Source: Corydoras sp. C115
Taxonomy: Eukaryota; Chordata; Actinopteri; Siluriformes; Callichthyidae
Length of the DNA: 64,000 nt
Direction: 5' to 3'
Assembly (NCBI GenBank): GCA_019802505.1
Contig: JAFMOC010000017.1
Location: forward strand, 3,317,501-3,381,500
Positions within the stretch are counted from its first letter, which is position 1, and every line of letters starts with the position of its first letter. This document shows, piece by piece, positions 10,801 through 21,600 of the stretch. The notes under the pieces are model-generated. The model did not search any database. It was not told where the DNA came from and saw nothing but the letters and a program-made list of their open reading frames with translations. The position numbers and the translations under genes are program-made.

Positions 10801-11722
10801 TATGATGGGGTTGGTGCTAATCTGTTTTTTTAGCCAGGTGCCATCAGTAAACCTTTCTCTGATGAACATGGTATTAATCATTATACTCTACTTCAAGTGT
10901 GATTCACTGCTCCATGGTGTGGTGAGTGCAGGTCGGCTCAGAGGGTGGCATTATCGCCTCACGATTAGGGGTCCTGGGACCTTTCTGTGTGGTGTCTGTG
11001 TCTTTTCTCTGTGAGGAGAGAGAGAATCTGCCCATTTGTCTGTCCTGCAACGGACTGACGACCTTTCCGGGGATGTTTTTACATATTTTGCCCATTAAGA
11101 ATTGCTCAGCTGTTTGTATGGTTTTAATCAGTATTAGAAAACTTAAGCTTCACATCTTTAACATTGTTTTTAAAACACAGTTTTAAATTAGGTTGAGAGT
11201 TTCTATGTTCTCCCCATGTTCACATGGGTTTCCCCCGGGTTCTCCAGTTTCCTCCCACAGACCAAAAACATGGATTCAGGTTGAATGGGCTGCTCTAAAT
11301 TGTCCCTATATATAAAGTGTGTATGTGTGTGAGATTGTGTGCCCAGTGATGCATTGGCACCCTGTCTTGGCACCCTATCGGCCCAACGCCTGAAACGTTC
11401 TCCCCTAAATGGGCATGGAGAACCTCTGGTAGAGGATTAAGCAGTAGATAATGAGATGAAGTGATAAACATTATTATTGTGAATCATTAAGAGTCAATTG
11501 TTGTTTATTACACTGTTCAGTTTTATGATGTTAGTTGTTTTGAATTTATATAATTTAAATAATTTTTTCTCTTAAAGGCCTCCGATTCACGTAAAAGAGG
11601 AGCCGCTGAACATGGACGACGACGACTGCCCGATGTCTCTCGTGACAACGGCCGATCACAGTCCAGATTTGGATGATGACAGGGAGCTTGAGGAGGGCAA
11701 CTTATCTGAGGACCTGGAGTGA
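1664..11722 (+). CDS. foxp2: FOXP2 (forkhead box P2), C-terminal seven coding exons, gene span
   Basis: Joined coding parts 1664-1874, 2393-2469, 2600-2701, 5411-5532, 5841-5910, 6835-7049 and 11578-11722 total 942 nt (313 residues plus TGA), with every junction in frame and every intron GT-AG. FOXP2 is a nuclear forkhead transcription factor, mostly a repressor, that acts as a dimer in brain, lung and gut development. Paralogue choice: MTMSKN, RRRHSDKY, EIAPNYEFYKNADVRPP, YSWFTRTFAYF and CPMSLVTTA match FOXP2; FOXP1 has YNWFTRMFAYF and other C-terminal residues, and FOXP4 lacks this tail. The poly-Q, zinc finger and leucine zipper exons are outside the window, so the gene is 5'-partial here. 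Family identity is very secure; residue comparisons use recalled human FOXP2. Confidence 0.96.
2393..2469 (+). CDS. foxp2: foxp2 exon, start of the forkhead domain
   Basis: It is bounded by an acceptor CTCAG ending at 2392 and a donor GTGAGT at 2470. After completing the split Glu codon it encodes 25 residues, from IAPNYEFYKNADVRPP to TLIRQ. The RPPFTYATLIRQ segment is the first strand and helix of the winged-helix domain. The following intron is only 130 bp. Confidence 0.96.
2600..2701 (+). CDS. foxp2: foxp2 exon, middle of the forkhead domain
   Basis: It has 34 phase-0 codons between an acceptor GCAG ending at 2599 and a donor GTAATG at 2702. It encodes AIMDSKDMQLTLNEIYSWF and then TRTFAYFRRNAATWK. 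This is helix H2 and the hinge region used for FOXP domain-swapped dimers. The Ala after FRRN (NAATWK) is the FOXP-typical residue that replaces the Pro of most forkheads and permits domain swapping. Confidence 0.97.
2702..5410. other. foxp2: foxp2 intron inside the forkhead domain
   Basis: A 2.7 kb intron. The stretch 3030-4240 has no recognised repeat and mixed composition; 4590-5050 is an interspersed repeat. No exon was seen. A T-rich tract before 5411 serves the next acceptor. Confidence 0.7.
4590..5050. repeat. Interspersed repeat, copy A, in foxp2 intron
   Basis: It shares long blocks with 59375-59760, for example TACATGATTTAAAATAATGT followed by CACACATTGATA and GAATGTGA. Both copies contain inverted TTATTCACAATAAT-type segments and end in GTGCATTATTGT-like sequence. 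There is no coding capacity. It is probably a degraded non-autonomous DNA transposon; the class is not determined. Confidence 0.65.
5411..5532 (+). CDS. foxp2: foxp2 exon with the DNA-recognition helix
   Basis: The acceptor GTAG ends at 5410 and the donor is GTAATG at 5533. The exon has 40 codons plus two bases. NAVRHNLSLHKCFV is recognition helix H3, with Asn, Arg and His at the DNA-contact positions. The Arg codon CGC at 5420-5422 corresponds to human R553, the site mutated in the KE family speech disorder, and is intact here. VENVKGAVWTVDEMEYQKRR forms the wing and C-terminal basic segment, which carries a nuclear localisation signal. Confidence 0.97.
5841..5910 (+). CDS. foxp2: foxp2 exon just after the forkhead domain
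   Basis: It completes a split Gly codon and encodes 23 residues, SPTLVKNLPSSLGYGAALN and then ASLQ, between acceptor CTCAG (to 5840) and donor GTAAGC (5911). The sequence is close to FOXP2 of other vertebrates. It differs from the FOXP1 equivalent, which reads SLIKNMQSSHAY. Confidence 0.95.
5911..6834. other. foxp2: foxp2 intron
   Basis: A 0.9 kb intron containing a poly-T and short (GT)n near 6045-6090. Nothing else is supported in it. Confidence 0.7.
6835..7049 (+). CDS. foxp2: foxp2 exon, C-terminal region with fish-type insertion
   Basis: It has 71 codons plus two bases, acceptor TTTTCAG ending at 6834 and donor GTGAGT at 7050. It starts AALAETALPLLGNTGLMNSS and ends HDDLNGSLDHLDTNGHSS then PAYSPHSL. 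Between these blocks it carries a Gly/Ser/Pro-rich repeat-like segment (MGASPPGLLSGSPPCLLQ) with no equivalent in mammalian FOXP2, which is about 16 residues shorter here. The segment has the look of an imprecise PPGLLSGSP-type duplication. Confidence 0.94.
8850..9360. promoter_or_regulatory. Candidate conserved non-coding block in the last foxp2 intron
   Basis: A repeat-free segment in the 4.5 kb last coding intron with an exact POU octamer ATGCAAAT at 8961-8968 and many homeodomain-type TAAT/ATTA words. FOXP2 introns are known to hold conserved enhancers in vertebrates, but conservation of this segment is inferred and was not tested. Confidence 0.3.
9570..9810 (-). mobile_element. tRNA-derived SINE, second family, antisense copy
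   Basis: Read on the minus strand it starts with GTGGTTAAGGAACC-like A box and GGTTCGATTC B box, then TGGTCCCACCAAGTACT, AAGTGCCCTTGG and AGGCACCTAACCCC. The same body occurs on the plus strand at 50175-50370, which confirms a dispersed family distinct from the DANA-like SINE. Confidence 0.75.
10310..10770. promoter_or_regulatory. Candidate conserved non-coding block, last foxp2 intron
   Basis: A repeat-free, moderately GC segment between an AT-rich area and a SINE fragment. It has several homeodomain-like and bHLH-like words, but no single diagnostic site. The call rests on composition and location only. Confidence 0.2.
10930..11075 (+). mobile_element. Degraded tRNA-headed SINE fragment
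   Basis: TCAGAGGGTGGCATTATCGC resembles a SINE head, and TGTCCTGCAACGGACTGACG with ACCTTTCCGGGG resembles the common fish SINE body reading CCTGCGAYGGACTGGCGACC. It differs from the main family in the window. Confidence 0.5.
11190..11460 (+). mobile_element. DANA/Mermaid-like SINE, 5'-truncated
   Basis: It contains family body words TTCTATGTTCTCCCCATGTT, CCGGGTTCTCC, TCCTCCCACAGACC, GTGTGCCCAGTGATGCATTG, CGTTCTCCCC and ATGGGCATGGAGAACC. The tRNA head is missing. It lies 120 bp before the last foxp2 coding exon. Confidence 0.8.
11578..11722 (+). CDS. foxp2: foxp2 terminal coding exon, SUMO site and acidic tail
   Basis: The acceptor TTAAAG ends at 11577 and the TGA stop is at 11720-11722. It encodes 47 residues. 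HVKEEP contains the SUMO consensus (hydrophobic-Lys-x-Glu); the Lys codon AAA at 11594-11596 matches the SUMOylated Lys known in mammalian FOXP2. It continues LNMDDDDCPMSLVTTADHSP and DLDDDRELEEGNLSEDLE, a strongly acidic tail, with an Asp run longer than the mammalian EDED. Confidence 0.96.
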
Positions 11723-14196
11723 CTATTTTCTCCATCCTCATTCACTGGGACTCCACTTACTCTGACCAGCCTGTCCCTCTAACCACTACACAACCCACAG
11801 CAAGGCAGCAGATGGAAGTGAGGAATATTTATTATAAATGCATCCAGGATTCTGGCCCAAAGAAACTCTCGAAGGCCTTTGAGGACCACTTAGGAACAGA
11901 CATGAGATGTCTGTTCTGTTTTTTTTTCCCCTTTTTTGTAATTATTATGAAAAAACAAGACAAGATTTCATCCAGATCACTTGGCCACTTCAAACCCTGC
12001 ACATGTGACTCATGGACTAAAACGAAAAAGAAAATACTTGAGTCTTTTCTGTAGAACGTTGATGGCCACATATACTGCCAAAAAGTTTTATGTTTGTGAA
12101 TAGCCTACCCACAGTAGTCGCTGAAGTTAGACACAATTGCTGGCTCAATTTCAAGTTGTAGATCTGTTATTATTTGCACAGGAGTAGTACCCGAAATTAG
12201 CATCACTGCCTGTATGTTGCTAAAATGCTTTAAAATCCATTTTTTTCCCTTTTATTTAACCGTGCTCGTTTTTGTTTTTTTTGGTTATGTTTACACCACC
12301 ACCGACTGTAAATGGCATTTTTAAAGTCACACCAATTACAGAACTGCGGTATCAAGACTGTTGCAGCTGTCCAAAAAAAAGTCTCCAATGTCTCTCTATC
12401 TCTGGTCGTGCTGAAAAGTGAAACGTGATGCTGAGTTCAAGTGTAAATGTTTGTATAAGCACCACTTCGAGGAAAAAAATGTGCATCTCTGCATTTCCTT
12501 CTCTAGTCTCTTTACCTCCGTGTTCTAAAGCTTTGTCTACCTGCAAAGAGTCACAGACAACAGCTAGAAACCAAAGCCAACACTATCAATGGCCAATAGC
12601 TTAGACAGAAGCCACCAGACTCTTTGGTCATCCTTCTGTGACTGTAACTAGTACAAAGAGAAGATTGCTTTCGTTTAGTTTTCTTTTTCCTTTGTTTTTT
12701 GTTTTTTTTCCGTTCCACTAACTACCTTTGAATAACCTCTGGGATTGTGTCATTAAGCCCTGTACAAAGATTTGACAGAAGACAGCGTTTTGACATGTCG
12801 ATTAATTCCAGTTGACAACTCCATGTTCAGTGTGGTCCAGAATGAGCATGTGGCCTGACTAGCGGTAGAAAGCAGCTAGGCATGGATCATGACCAAAACA
12901 ACTTTTTTTCGTGTCAGTGGATGTGCAGAAAAAAAACGTGTCGTGATTTCTTTTCTGTATATAGACGATGCTTTCTTTTCCTCATTGTTCGTCTGCCATC
13001 TTCTCGTTTCGTTCCCTAGTGAAATGTGTCGTTCGGTGGGACTGTCTTAATATGTCACGTCTTCTATCTGTACGGTTTTCTTCTCCAAATTGTGTCGATA
13101 CCGAAACTAAAAACGATAGTAACCAAACTGAGATATCTAGTGAGGCCAAAAAGCGTCATGATTTCAAGTTGATATGATGTGATGTGGCTCGGTTATCTTG
13201 TAAAAGCAAATAATATAGCCATCGCAAAAGAGGGAATTGATGTGAAGAAGCCTTTTCTGGGTGATATTTGCTCAGCTGCAGTCACTGTATCTATGGCCAC
13301 TCAGACGGCGCTCGCGTCAGCCCCCGGAGTGCACTATGAGCTTTATCAACATGTTAACCAATGTTTTCTTTCAGATTCGAAAAATAAAGAGGAACGTTGA
13401 CTGCGGCTGATCGCAGCTGATATCATCTAGACAAGTGGTTGTTGCTTTAAATGGTCATTTCTGTTTTCAGTCAAACCAAAGCTACACAAAATTCTGCCTC
13501 CTTCCATATAAAACCCAGATGCTAGCGCACAAAGCTGTTGTACGGTTCGGTTCACTCGGTCCAATATTTCCACTCCGCTGACGGTTCTGCTCCTCGTTCG
13601 GGCCGATGCAGAAATTCAAAGCTGAAACGTTTTCGTCCTCCATTGGGATCCAATCTTTCTTTGTATTGTGCTCGCCAGCGTTGTGCAAAACCGAGGTTTT
13701 GGCAGCTAGTTTAGCACGCAGACGGACATACCAACAGAATGCCAGTTCGGCTTCAAGAGGAAACTGGATCCAGGAACAAAGCTCATCCTTTATCCTTTAC
13801 TGCTTTCAGTAAATTGACTTGAAGATGAAGTTCTAATACGTTTATTACACCAAATATATATGAAAAAAACAGCATCTTACAAAAATAATGGGGGTTTTCC
13901 CACTTATCCAAAAAGGCTTTCTCAATGGCTCTACCTCTTCACCACGATTTCAGAACAAACATGGCAGATTGCTCAAGTTATTTCAAATGACCTGTCGAAA
14001 TTCGTCACTACTCGTTCCATAAGACATTACAGTTTTTACAGTTTACATTCCCAATGCCAGAAATGGAAGGTTTGCATTGTGATAGGTTGGTGTCCTGAAC
14101 CACTGTAGAATGATTATGTAAAAATACACCTGTAAGGGGATATTGTGTTTTTAAAATGCATGTATTAACTTATGTGGTGGACTGGAAATATGAATT

Positions 14197-14202
14197 AATA
14201 AA
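14197..14202 (+). terminator. foxp2: foxp2 candidate proximal polyadenylation signal
   Basis: A single AATAAA about 2.5 kb into the 3'UTR. Use of it would drop no miR-9 seed match, because all three lie upstream. Whether it is used cannot be told from sequence. Confidence 0.35.
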
Positions 14203-15066
14203 GCATATAATACAAAAGATCAGGATGATGGCCTAAGTGTACAATGCATAGAATGTGCATACCTCAGCTATACTGTTTTTGGGGAAGGATGGGAGGAAAA
14301 GGGGGGAAAAAAAGAATGCATTCTGTGGATTCGCTCTCAGTTTGCAGATGACTTGTAGATTTTGCATGGGTTTTGTAAAAAACAAAAAAAGAAAAAACAC
14401 ATTTTAAAAATGTCTAAAATAGTTGCTTGCACATTATACCAGAAAGACCTCCAGATCTGCAATCTGTTCCTCCACTAGATTTAGGATTGTCTGGATTTTT
14501 CTGGGATGGTTTTGTCTGTATTTTGATAATTGTGCATATTATGTAAAAAGATTAAAAATGTTGGTGGATTCATACATTTACCAGACATTTTTTCTAAGCT
14601 AAAGATCAGTGTATGTTTTTAAGATTTCTCGATTCTGTTCCTTTTGTTTCTTCTCTCTTCTCATTTTTTTTATTTCACTGTAGCAAACCCGCTCTTTTCC
14701 TGCATCTGCGTTGCGTAGCTGTAAGGCTTTACCTAATGTGTGTATTTATTGCTTGTACCTCTGTGCATACGTTATGAAACATTATGTCTGGCCGTTGAGT
14801 CATGTATCCTTTCTATTGCTGTCATTCTTGAATGATCGGAAAAATGATCCCCTATGTATACAGTAAACTGGGACGGTAGCAGAAACATGTTTATGTAATT
14901 GGTGAATACTTCTTTTTTTGAAATATTTTTTGAAGGTTTACTCATTTTTGATACTTTTCATTACTGTGTACTGTGTCCATACGTTAAGAGAGTAGAGATG
15001 TCATGATGGAGAGTTGTATCAGGCATTATTAATATTATTTTCTGTATTCATGGCTTTTCACTGCTG

Positions 15067-15077
15067 AATAAAATAAA
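15067..15077 (+). terminator. foxp2: foxp2 distal polyadenylation signal, tandem AATAAA
   Basis: Two overlapping AATAAA hexamers lie at the end of the repeat-free 3'UTR. Cleavage would be expected 10-30 bp downstream. Confidence 0.6.
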
Positions 15078-15095
15078 GGACCAAAACTAGGATTT

Positions 15096-15926
15096 GAAAA
15101 GCAACTGTCTACCACCAACTTCAGGGAGTTCCCACTTTTTTCGTACACATATATCTATTATTCTTCAAAACCAAAGCCCATGGAAATCAGGCCAGCATTA
15201 TGCTTTTATGCCGTGTGGAGGAATGAGCTGTAGCTTCTTGTGGCAGGAGAAAAACAGTCTGAAAAAAAAAGCAATGAAAGTTTAATAGCAAGTCTTGCCA
15301 CTAGCACCAAGTGCTGCTTAGTGGAATAGTACAGGAAAAGAGCTTTGGCTGGCTTTCCTCAACCTAATCGGCTGAATGGGCTGAGTGATCTGAGGAGAAT
15401 CTGGCCGGGCATCTCAAAGATCCAAAATCTTTTATTCATTTTTGCGTAACACTTGAACTGACCTTTTTGAATCCGGTTCTCATAATGCATTCATAAAGCT
15501 TTATAAAGTATTCTGAACGCTTTATAACACTTTTCTTAAGTCTCTGTAATTGTACATAGCTCATAAAATATTCAGTAACGCTTTCTATGAATCCCGTGTT
15601 CTTAATGCATTATAAGTGCATTCAAGCATTGAGTATTCATAATGCTTTTATAACATTTATTAATGTATATAGATGTTCATAATCATACATTTTTATAACA
15701 ATGTGACATAAGGCTTCATACCACAAAGTGATGTAATGCATTATAATATGAACTTATTTAAACTTATGATTCTTCCTATTTAAGACAACATGAATACACT
15801 TCACTTAAAGTCCATAAAGAGCATTTATAAGACATTACGTACTACTATGTATGCAGTTTCTTACAAAAAGGTAATTGATGACAACATTTTACTTTAGACC
15901 TGAAAAAGAAAGCTTATAAGCTGTTG

Positions 15927-15958
<32 letters not shown>
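15096..15958. repeat. AT-rich palindromic repeat region after foxp2
   Basis: The stretch 15440-15900 is full of TTATAAAGCTTTATAA-like inverted words and TAATGCATTATAA. It resembles the interior of the MITE at 27326-28049 and is probably a diverged relative. An (AT)n of about 29 bp follows at 15930-15958. Confidence 0.45.
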
Positions 15959-15960
<2 letters not shown>

Positions 15961-16300
15961 TTAATTATCTTCCGCTTTATTCTCTATTAGTGTCGCGGTG
16001 GGGTTCCCCATGCCCATCCAGGGGAGAACGTATCGGGCGCCGGGCAGACACACCCAGGACAGGGCGCCAACCTATCGCTGGGCACACACACACACTCACA
16101 CAAACATACTCTATATGGGGCAATTTGGAGAACTCAATTGATTGATCCATGTTTTTGGACTATGGGAAGAAACCGGAGAACCCGGAGGAAACCCACGTGG
16201 ACATGGGGAGAACATGGAAACTCCACCCAGATGGGGATTCGAACCAGGAATCCCTAGTGCTGGGAGGCGAACATGCTAACCACTAAGCCACCGTGCCGCC
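15959..16300 (-). mobile_element. DANA/Mermaid-like SINE, full-length, antisense
   Basis: On the minus strand it runs from GGCGGCACGGTGGCTTAGTG (tRNA A-box region) and GGTTCGAATCC (B box) through GTTCTCCCCATGTCC, CAGGAC-type body and the GATAAAGCGGAAGATAAT tail. It is inserted next to an (AT)n tract. Confidence 0.9.
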
Positions 16301-17429
16301 TTTATATATATATAAAGTGTGTGTGTGTGCATGTGTAAAATGAGGGTACATTTTCGATACTATTTCTGATAGTTGATTCTTTAAGCATTATATTTCTGCA
16401 GACTATAAATCTACGAGTGGACGTGTCCCCTAACTTGTCAAAGTCACCAGCAAATCTCATGGCCAGACACGAGTCTCTGGCGTAAACCTAAGTCTCATTT
16501 ACATGCACACTAGTCCCACAATGACTGATGACCCATTCTCTCAGTGATCCTTCCTTTAGTCTAAAGGGGGTTGTCTTCACCTCAAAGACTGCACTAAGAG
16601 GTCCCTGAGAACCTGTCCTTCTTCACATAGTTTTTATTCCTGAAGTAAAATCTAAAGTAATGACATCTGCCACCACAACCCCCCCCCACCCCTTCCCCCC
16701 CACTCGTGCCCTTGCCCCAATGGCAACAGCTGGTAGATGTGCGGAAGCGCCTATTTGGAGTTCCAGTACACTAGCTCTTGGGGCACTCTGCTTTTTTCTC
16801 TTTCTCGTCTGTGCTATTTATGCACTTGGAAGTGTTTGTGAATTCAAGTGAGGAATGGCATACGGCGCGCAACAAGGGGCGCTGTGTACTATACAACATC
16901 AGAGAGAGCACAGACATTAAAGTGTGAGCAACACTACAGACCCCTCTTTCAAAGACCATGAAATAATAATGTGTTGTGGTTAGCGCTAGCCGTGAGTCAC
17001 ACTGGCTGCTTTTCATAAAGTGGCGTTATTTACAGTGCAATGAATAAAAGAAAGGGGTAGTGGTGCAAGGCTTTCTTGTTACGCGCTGAAGAGAACGGGG
17101 AAGCCACTTTACACAGTGCTGAAGTATCAGGGAAACCGAGAAGGGAAATGCTAAAATGGGTTTTTAAAATGGGTCAATGTGCAACGTTCTCCTGCTAAAA
17201 GAACTTGTGTCTAATAAAGCACCAAATAAAATCTACTTAGCTGGAACTTAAAATGTTTTTCAAGAACAAATTAGTAAAGATGTGGAAATAAACCTAAAGC
17301 AAAATCAAAGCAGAATTTGCATGCGCTGATTAGAACCCAATTTATATGACATTAAGGACAAGCCTACTGCTGTTAAAACACTTGTATATCCATCCATCAT
17401 GTTGTACATCTTTTACTTAATCCTATAGT

Positions 17430-17600
17430 AGAGACTAGAGTTCCCCATGCGCATCCAGGGAAGAACGTTTGGGCGTTGGGCAGATCCCCAGGACAGGACG
17501 CCAATCTACAGCTGGGCACCCACTCACTAACTCACACACACACAATATATATATATAGGGCCAATTTTGAGCAGCCAATTTACCTTGAATCCATGTCACC
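17430..17600 (-). mobile_element. DANA-like SINE, 3' half, antisense
   Basis: It carries CCCCATGCGCATCCAGGG, CAGGACAGGACGCCAATC and TTACCTTGAATCCATG, all body words of the family on the minus strand. The tRNA head is missing. Confidence 0.75.
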
Positions 17601-17900
17601 CAAACACAACGCAGCAGGTTCTCCACTCCCTCAGCTGCTCAGCTGCTTTCATTACTGCTGCTCACTGCACAATTAATTACACACGAGCTGCAGGTGTGTC
17701 CATTTACCTAATCTGACTTCCTGTCTGAGACTAACTTCACAACCCCAGCTCCATCACACCCTGATGCCACTGCTTTCATAAGAATTTGGTGTGTTTGTGA
17801 GAATTACTGCATATTTATCAAGGTCTGCATTTTTAAGGTAAGACATTGATGTTTTATGAACGTGCCTTGCATGTAGTCTTTATTGTATTTTATTTCTATA

Positions 17901-18210
17901 GTTCCCGGTTCGAATCCCCATCTGGGTGGAGTTTCCATGTTCTCCCCGTGTCCGCGTGGGTTTCCTCCGGGTTCTCCGGTTTCCTCCCACAGTCCAAAAA
18001 CATGGATCAAGTCAATTGAGTTCTCCAATTTGCCCCATGTAGAGTGTGTCTGTGTGTGTGAGTGTGTGCCCAGCGATAGATTGGCACCCTGTCCTGGGTG
18101 TATCTGCCCAGCGCCCGAAACATTCTCCCCTGGATGGGCATGGAGAACCCCCCCCCCCGCCGCCCGCGACCCTAATATAGAATAAAGCGGAAGATAATGA
18201 ATGAATGAAT
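17901..18210 (+). mobile_element. DANA-like SINE starting at the B box
   Basis: It begins at TTCCCGGTTCGAATCCCC and ends GCGGAAGATAATGAATGAAT, so it has a full body and an ATGA tail but no A-box half. Confidence 0.88.
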
Positions 18211-18242
18211 ATTTCTATAGTGTTTGATTAGATGAGGGTCAG

Positions 18243-18512
18243 GGCTCTGTGTGGTTGCTGAGTGGTTAGCATGTTCACCTCCCGGCACTAGGGATCCAGG
18301 TTTAAATCCCAATCTGAGTGGAGTTTTCATGTTCTCCAGGTGTCTGTGTACATTTTCTCCGAATTCAAGGTAAGTTGACTGCTAAATTGCCCCACTATAG
18401 TGTGTGTGTCCCGCGATGGATTTGCACCCTCTCGTGGTTGTATCTGCCCAGCTTCCACAATGCTGGAAAGAGCACGGGGAGCCCCGGTAGATGAAAGATG
18501 ATGATGGATGGA
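18243..18512 (+). mobile_element. DANA-like SINE, diverged
   Basis: It has head words GAGTGGTTAGCATGTTCACC and GGTTTAAATCCCAATCTG, with body CCCGCGATGGATTTGCACCC. It follows the previous copy by about 30 bp in the same orientation. Confidence 0.8.
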
Positions 18513-19674
18513 TATAAATAAACGTGGCTTATTTTCCAATAAATTTAAGTACAAAATGCTTGTTTTCTGTAGATTGAACATATAAAACATATAATACAAG
18601 CAGCAATAATAAATATGTTTGCATTAGAATGTATGTAAATATTCGGAAGCTTACACACAGTGAAGGGTGAATAGATTCTGATTGAGGGTGGGAATGATGA
18701 CAGAGTTTCATTGCCCAGATCTGTCCCTTTTCTCGACTCTGACAGCATGTCTGCAGCAAACATACCCTCAGGCTGCACAACCAGCCACTAAAAGTCCAAG
18801 GTGATGGCAATACTAATTGAGATCATCACCATTATAATTGCAGCTGCAGAAAAAAAAAAAAAGTATGTCTTAAATAATTTGCATTGCTCTCCAGTCGATA
18901 CTGGAATGCAATGCTAAAAAATAATTGTGTAGCTGCGAGGCCTGTTTGGATAGTTTCTCCTTCGCTCTCACGTGCTCTCTCTCTCTCTCTCTCTTGTGTG
19001 GGCTCACTCGTTCGTCCTCCCTTCCTCGAGGGCACTTTGGGAATGTATCTGTGCTCCAATTCTGCTGGTCATCTTGCTGATGTGCCACTCAGACCCGAGC
19101 TTTTACACCCATTGCGACATTCACAGAACATTCTTTATTTGAAAAAAAAAACACATCAATAATGCAGATATTATTTAATATGTTAATGCATGAGGAAATA
19201 TATATATAAAAGTATATATAAAGTCTACATGATATACAAAAAAGTCGAATCTAAAACTAATTACTGTATTCATTCAAAAAGAAATATTATTAACAGTGTA
19301 GGGAGAAATAAAAATGTTATGATGCAATATGTGATGCTGACAGTGTATCTCTTTTTAATTAATCTCGATTTAATTAATGCAAGTTTTTTTAATGAAAAAT
19401 TCAGCCATGTCCAGTACGCAATGAGAAAGTAGATTGAAAACTGTGCCCCAAACTGTCTCTTGTCTAATTTTACACCCACAACGTAAAACATTAAATTAGA
19501 TGTATCTGACTGCAGGTTGTAACTGGAAAAAAGTGCCTGACCCTTGATCTGTAAGGTTTCATGGCAAAAGGCTTTTCGGTGGTAGATCACCTCACCTTCC
19601 TCACCTGCGATTTGCAAGCATTCCAATCAGAGGAACAATTTGTCTTAAATGTATCTATCAGCATGTCTTTGGAA

Positions 19675-20070
19675 TGTGGTTGGAAGCTGGAGTACATGGC
19701 GTAAACCCATTCAGACACAGGGAGGACATGCAGACTTCACACTCTAAAGGAACCCAAACAGGAACCTTCTTTCTGTGATGCAGGCTCCCCCGGATCCCTA
19801 GTGCTGCCGCCCCTCATCTCATTATCTTCCACTTAATTTTCTACTAGGGTTTCCCTATGCCCATCAAGGGGAAAATGTTTTAGGTACATTCACTCAGGAC
19901 AGGGTGCCAATCCATCTCTAGGTGCACACTTATTCACACACACTATACAGGGGTAATTCAGAGCAGCCAATTTACCTTAAATCCAGGTTTTTTGGAAACC
20001 TAGAGAAACCCACACGGACACGGGGAGAACATGGGAACTCCACCTGGATCCCCAGCACCGAGCGGCAGAT
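19675..20070 (-). mobile_element. Nested SINE fragments, antisense
   Basis: The stretch 19815-20070 reads as an antisense DANA-like copy (ATGCCCATCAAGGGG, CAGGACAGGGTGCCAATC, CACGGGGAGAACATGGGAAC). The stretch 19675-19800 is a different antisense fragment with ACACAGGGAGGACATGCAGA. Confidence 0.7.
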
Positions 20071-20639
20071 AGTAATAATAAACTGACAACCTGGTTACCG
20101 GTTTTAAAAATACTATTACCATACTGGAAATAAAAATCATTATTCTCTAAAATCTCCTTCTCATTAATAAAATCAAAAATAACATATTTGCAACCACAGA
20201 AATGAGGCAATTAATTAAAGATCATAAAATGAATGCATTTTGCAAACATGAGAATCAATGTCACAGTTTAAATAACTGGGGTGATCATAGGCTCATGAGC
20301 TCCCATTATCAGTTCAAACCAGTCATTAGGATCCGAATCAGACCTAATTGCAGTTCATCTGAATTTATTAAAGTATGGTCTCAATTACATCAAGCCACCA
20401 CTGATTTCTGGTGCACTGAATTAAGTTAGGACACTTGATTGTGTCTGCCTCAACAATCCCAGAGTACTTGAAGGGCTACAATTTTCGTCTGGACTTTTGA
20501 AGAGGAACTTCATGTCCAACAGAGATAGAACGAGGGAGAGAAAGTGAGGGATATGGCATTATGGAGGAATGGCGGGGTAAATCACTTACTGAAGATTTTT
20601 AATGACATTTCAGTGTTCTTCGTATAATTACTCTTCATC

Positions 20640-20960
20640 TAAGATATCCCATAATGATGTTGGACAGTCTCGGTTCAGGCTCGCTGGCTCGCTTCATTAG
20701 CGTGTCATTCCCATTTCACATCACAAGATTTAATTGTAATGCTGAATATGCGCGCTCCTCTGCACAAGCCTAATCAAAGTGGATCCACTTGTATTATTAA
20801 TATCTGAGCATCGTCCGGCTTGCTATTTTTTATAAATAAAAGAATACAGATGCATAAATCTGCTGTCATTTATTAGACAGACGCTGGCATATCCGCCAGA
20901 CAGGCGGGCCCAACCTTTCCTCTGCTGCTTGCTGTTGCACTCATCAAGATGGAAAAGAAA
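20640..20960. promoter_or_regulatory. Repeat-free intergenic block, possible conserved element
   Basis: No repeat family was recognised here, in contrast to its surroundings. Composition is balanced with many TAATT words. Conservation was not tested. Confidence 0.15.
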
Positions 20961-21369
20961 AAGAAAGGCAAAACCCTACATTAAATATACATACTAATTC
21001 CTGTATGAAGTAATCAGAATACAGAGCAGGTGACACTGGGCACTCGGCATCTAAATGATTAGCAGTAATGAGGCTTGGGAAGGTAGAGGGATTGAAAAAG
21101 AGACAGAGAGAGAGAAAAAGAAAGAACCAGCAAGAGGAAAAAATGTCTCGTTTCCCTTCTCAGTATGATGGAGTGTAGATGAAGCTGCTTAGTCCTGTCC
21201 TCCTGATGATCACTGCTCATCTCTCTCTCTCTCTCTCACTCACGTTATCTTGAATTCTCTTTATAGCTTAGTGAATTCAAAATTTCACACTGCATCACAA
21301 ATATTAGCAAATAATAATAGCTCCATTCTTTTAGTCTTAAAAAAAACGTTATGGGGTTTTACGGTGACT

Positions 21370-21600
21370 TGGAGGTCAGCACAACCACCCATCAGTGCTG
21401 GGGAATCTGGTTCGAATCCCAATCTGGGTGGAATTTTCTATCTGTGTCTCTGTGGGTTTTCTCGGGTTTCATCCCACAGTCCGTAAAATAGATTCAAGGT
21501 ATATTAGCTGCTCTCAATTGTGATAGTTTGGCGTCCTGTCCTGGATGTACCTACCCAGCACCCAAAACGTTGGAGCATGGGAAAGCAACCCTTCGTCCTG
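21370..21600 (+). mobile_element. DANA-like SINE, diverged
   Basis: GGTTCGAATCCCAATCTGGG, CATCCCACAGTCC and GGCGTCCTGTCCTGGATGTA place this as an old plus-strand copy. Confidence 0.75.

Larger units (their letters stand above)
11723..15095 (+). other. foxp2: foxp2 3' untranslated region
   Basis: About 3.35 kb of AT-rich DNA follows the TGA with no recognised interspersed repeat, unlike the DNA on both sides. Overlapping AATAAA signals at 15067-15072 and 15072-15077 are the likely distal poly(A) signal. An earlier AATAAA at 14197-14202 may give a shorter form. Three miR-9 seed matches are present: CCAAAGA at 11857-11863, ACCAAAG at 12570-12576 and ACCAAAG at 13475-13481. A Pumilio-type TGTATATA lies at 12956-12963. 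The exact end is inferred. Confidence 0.75.
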
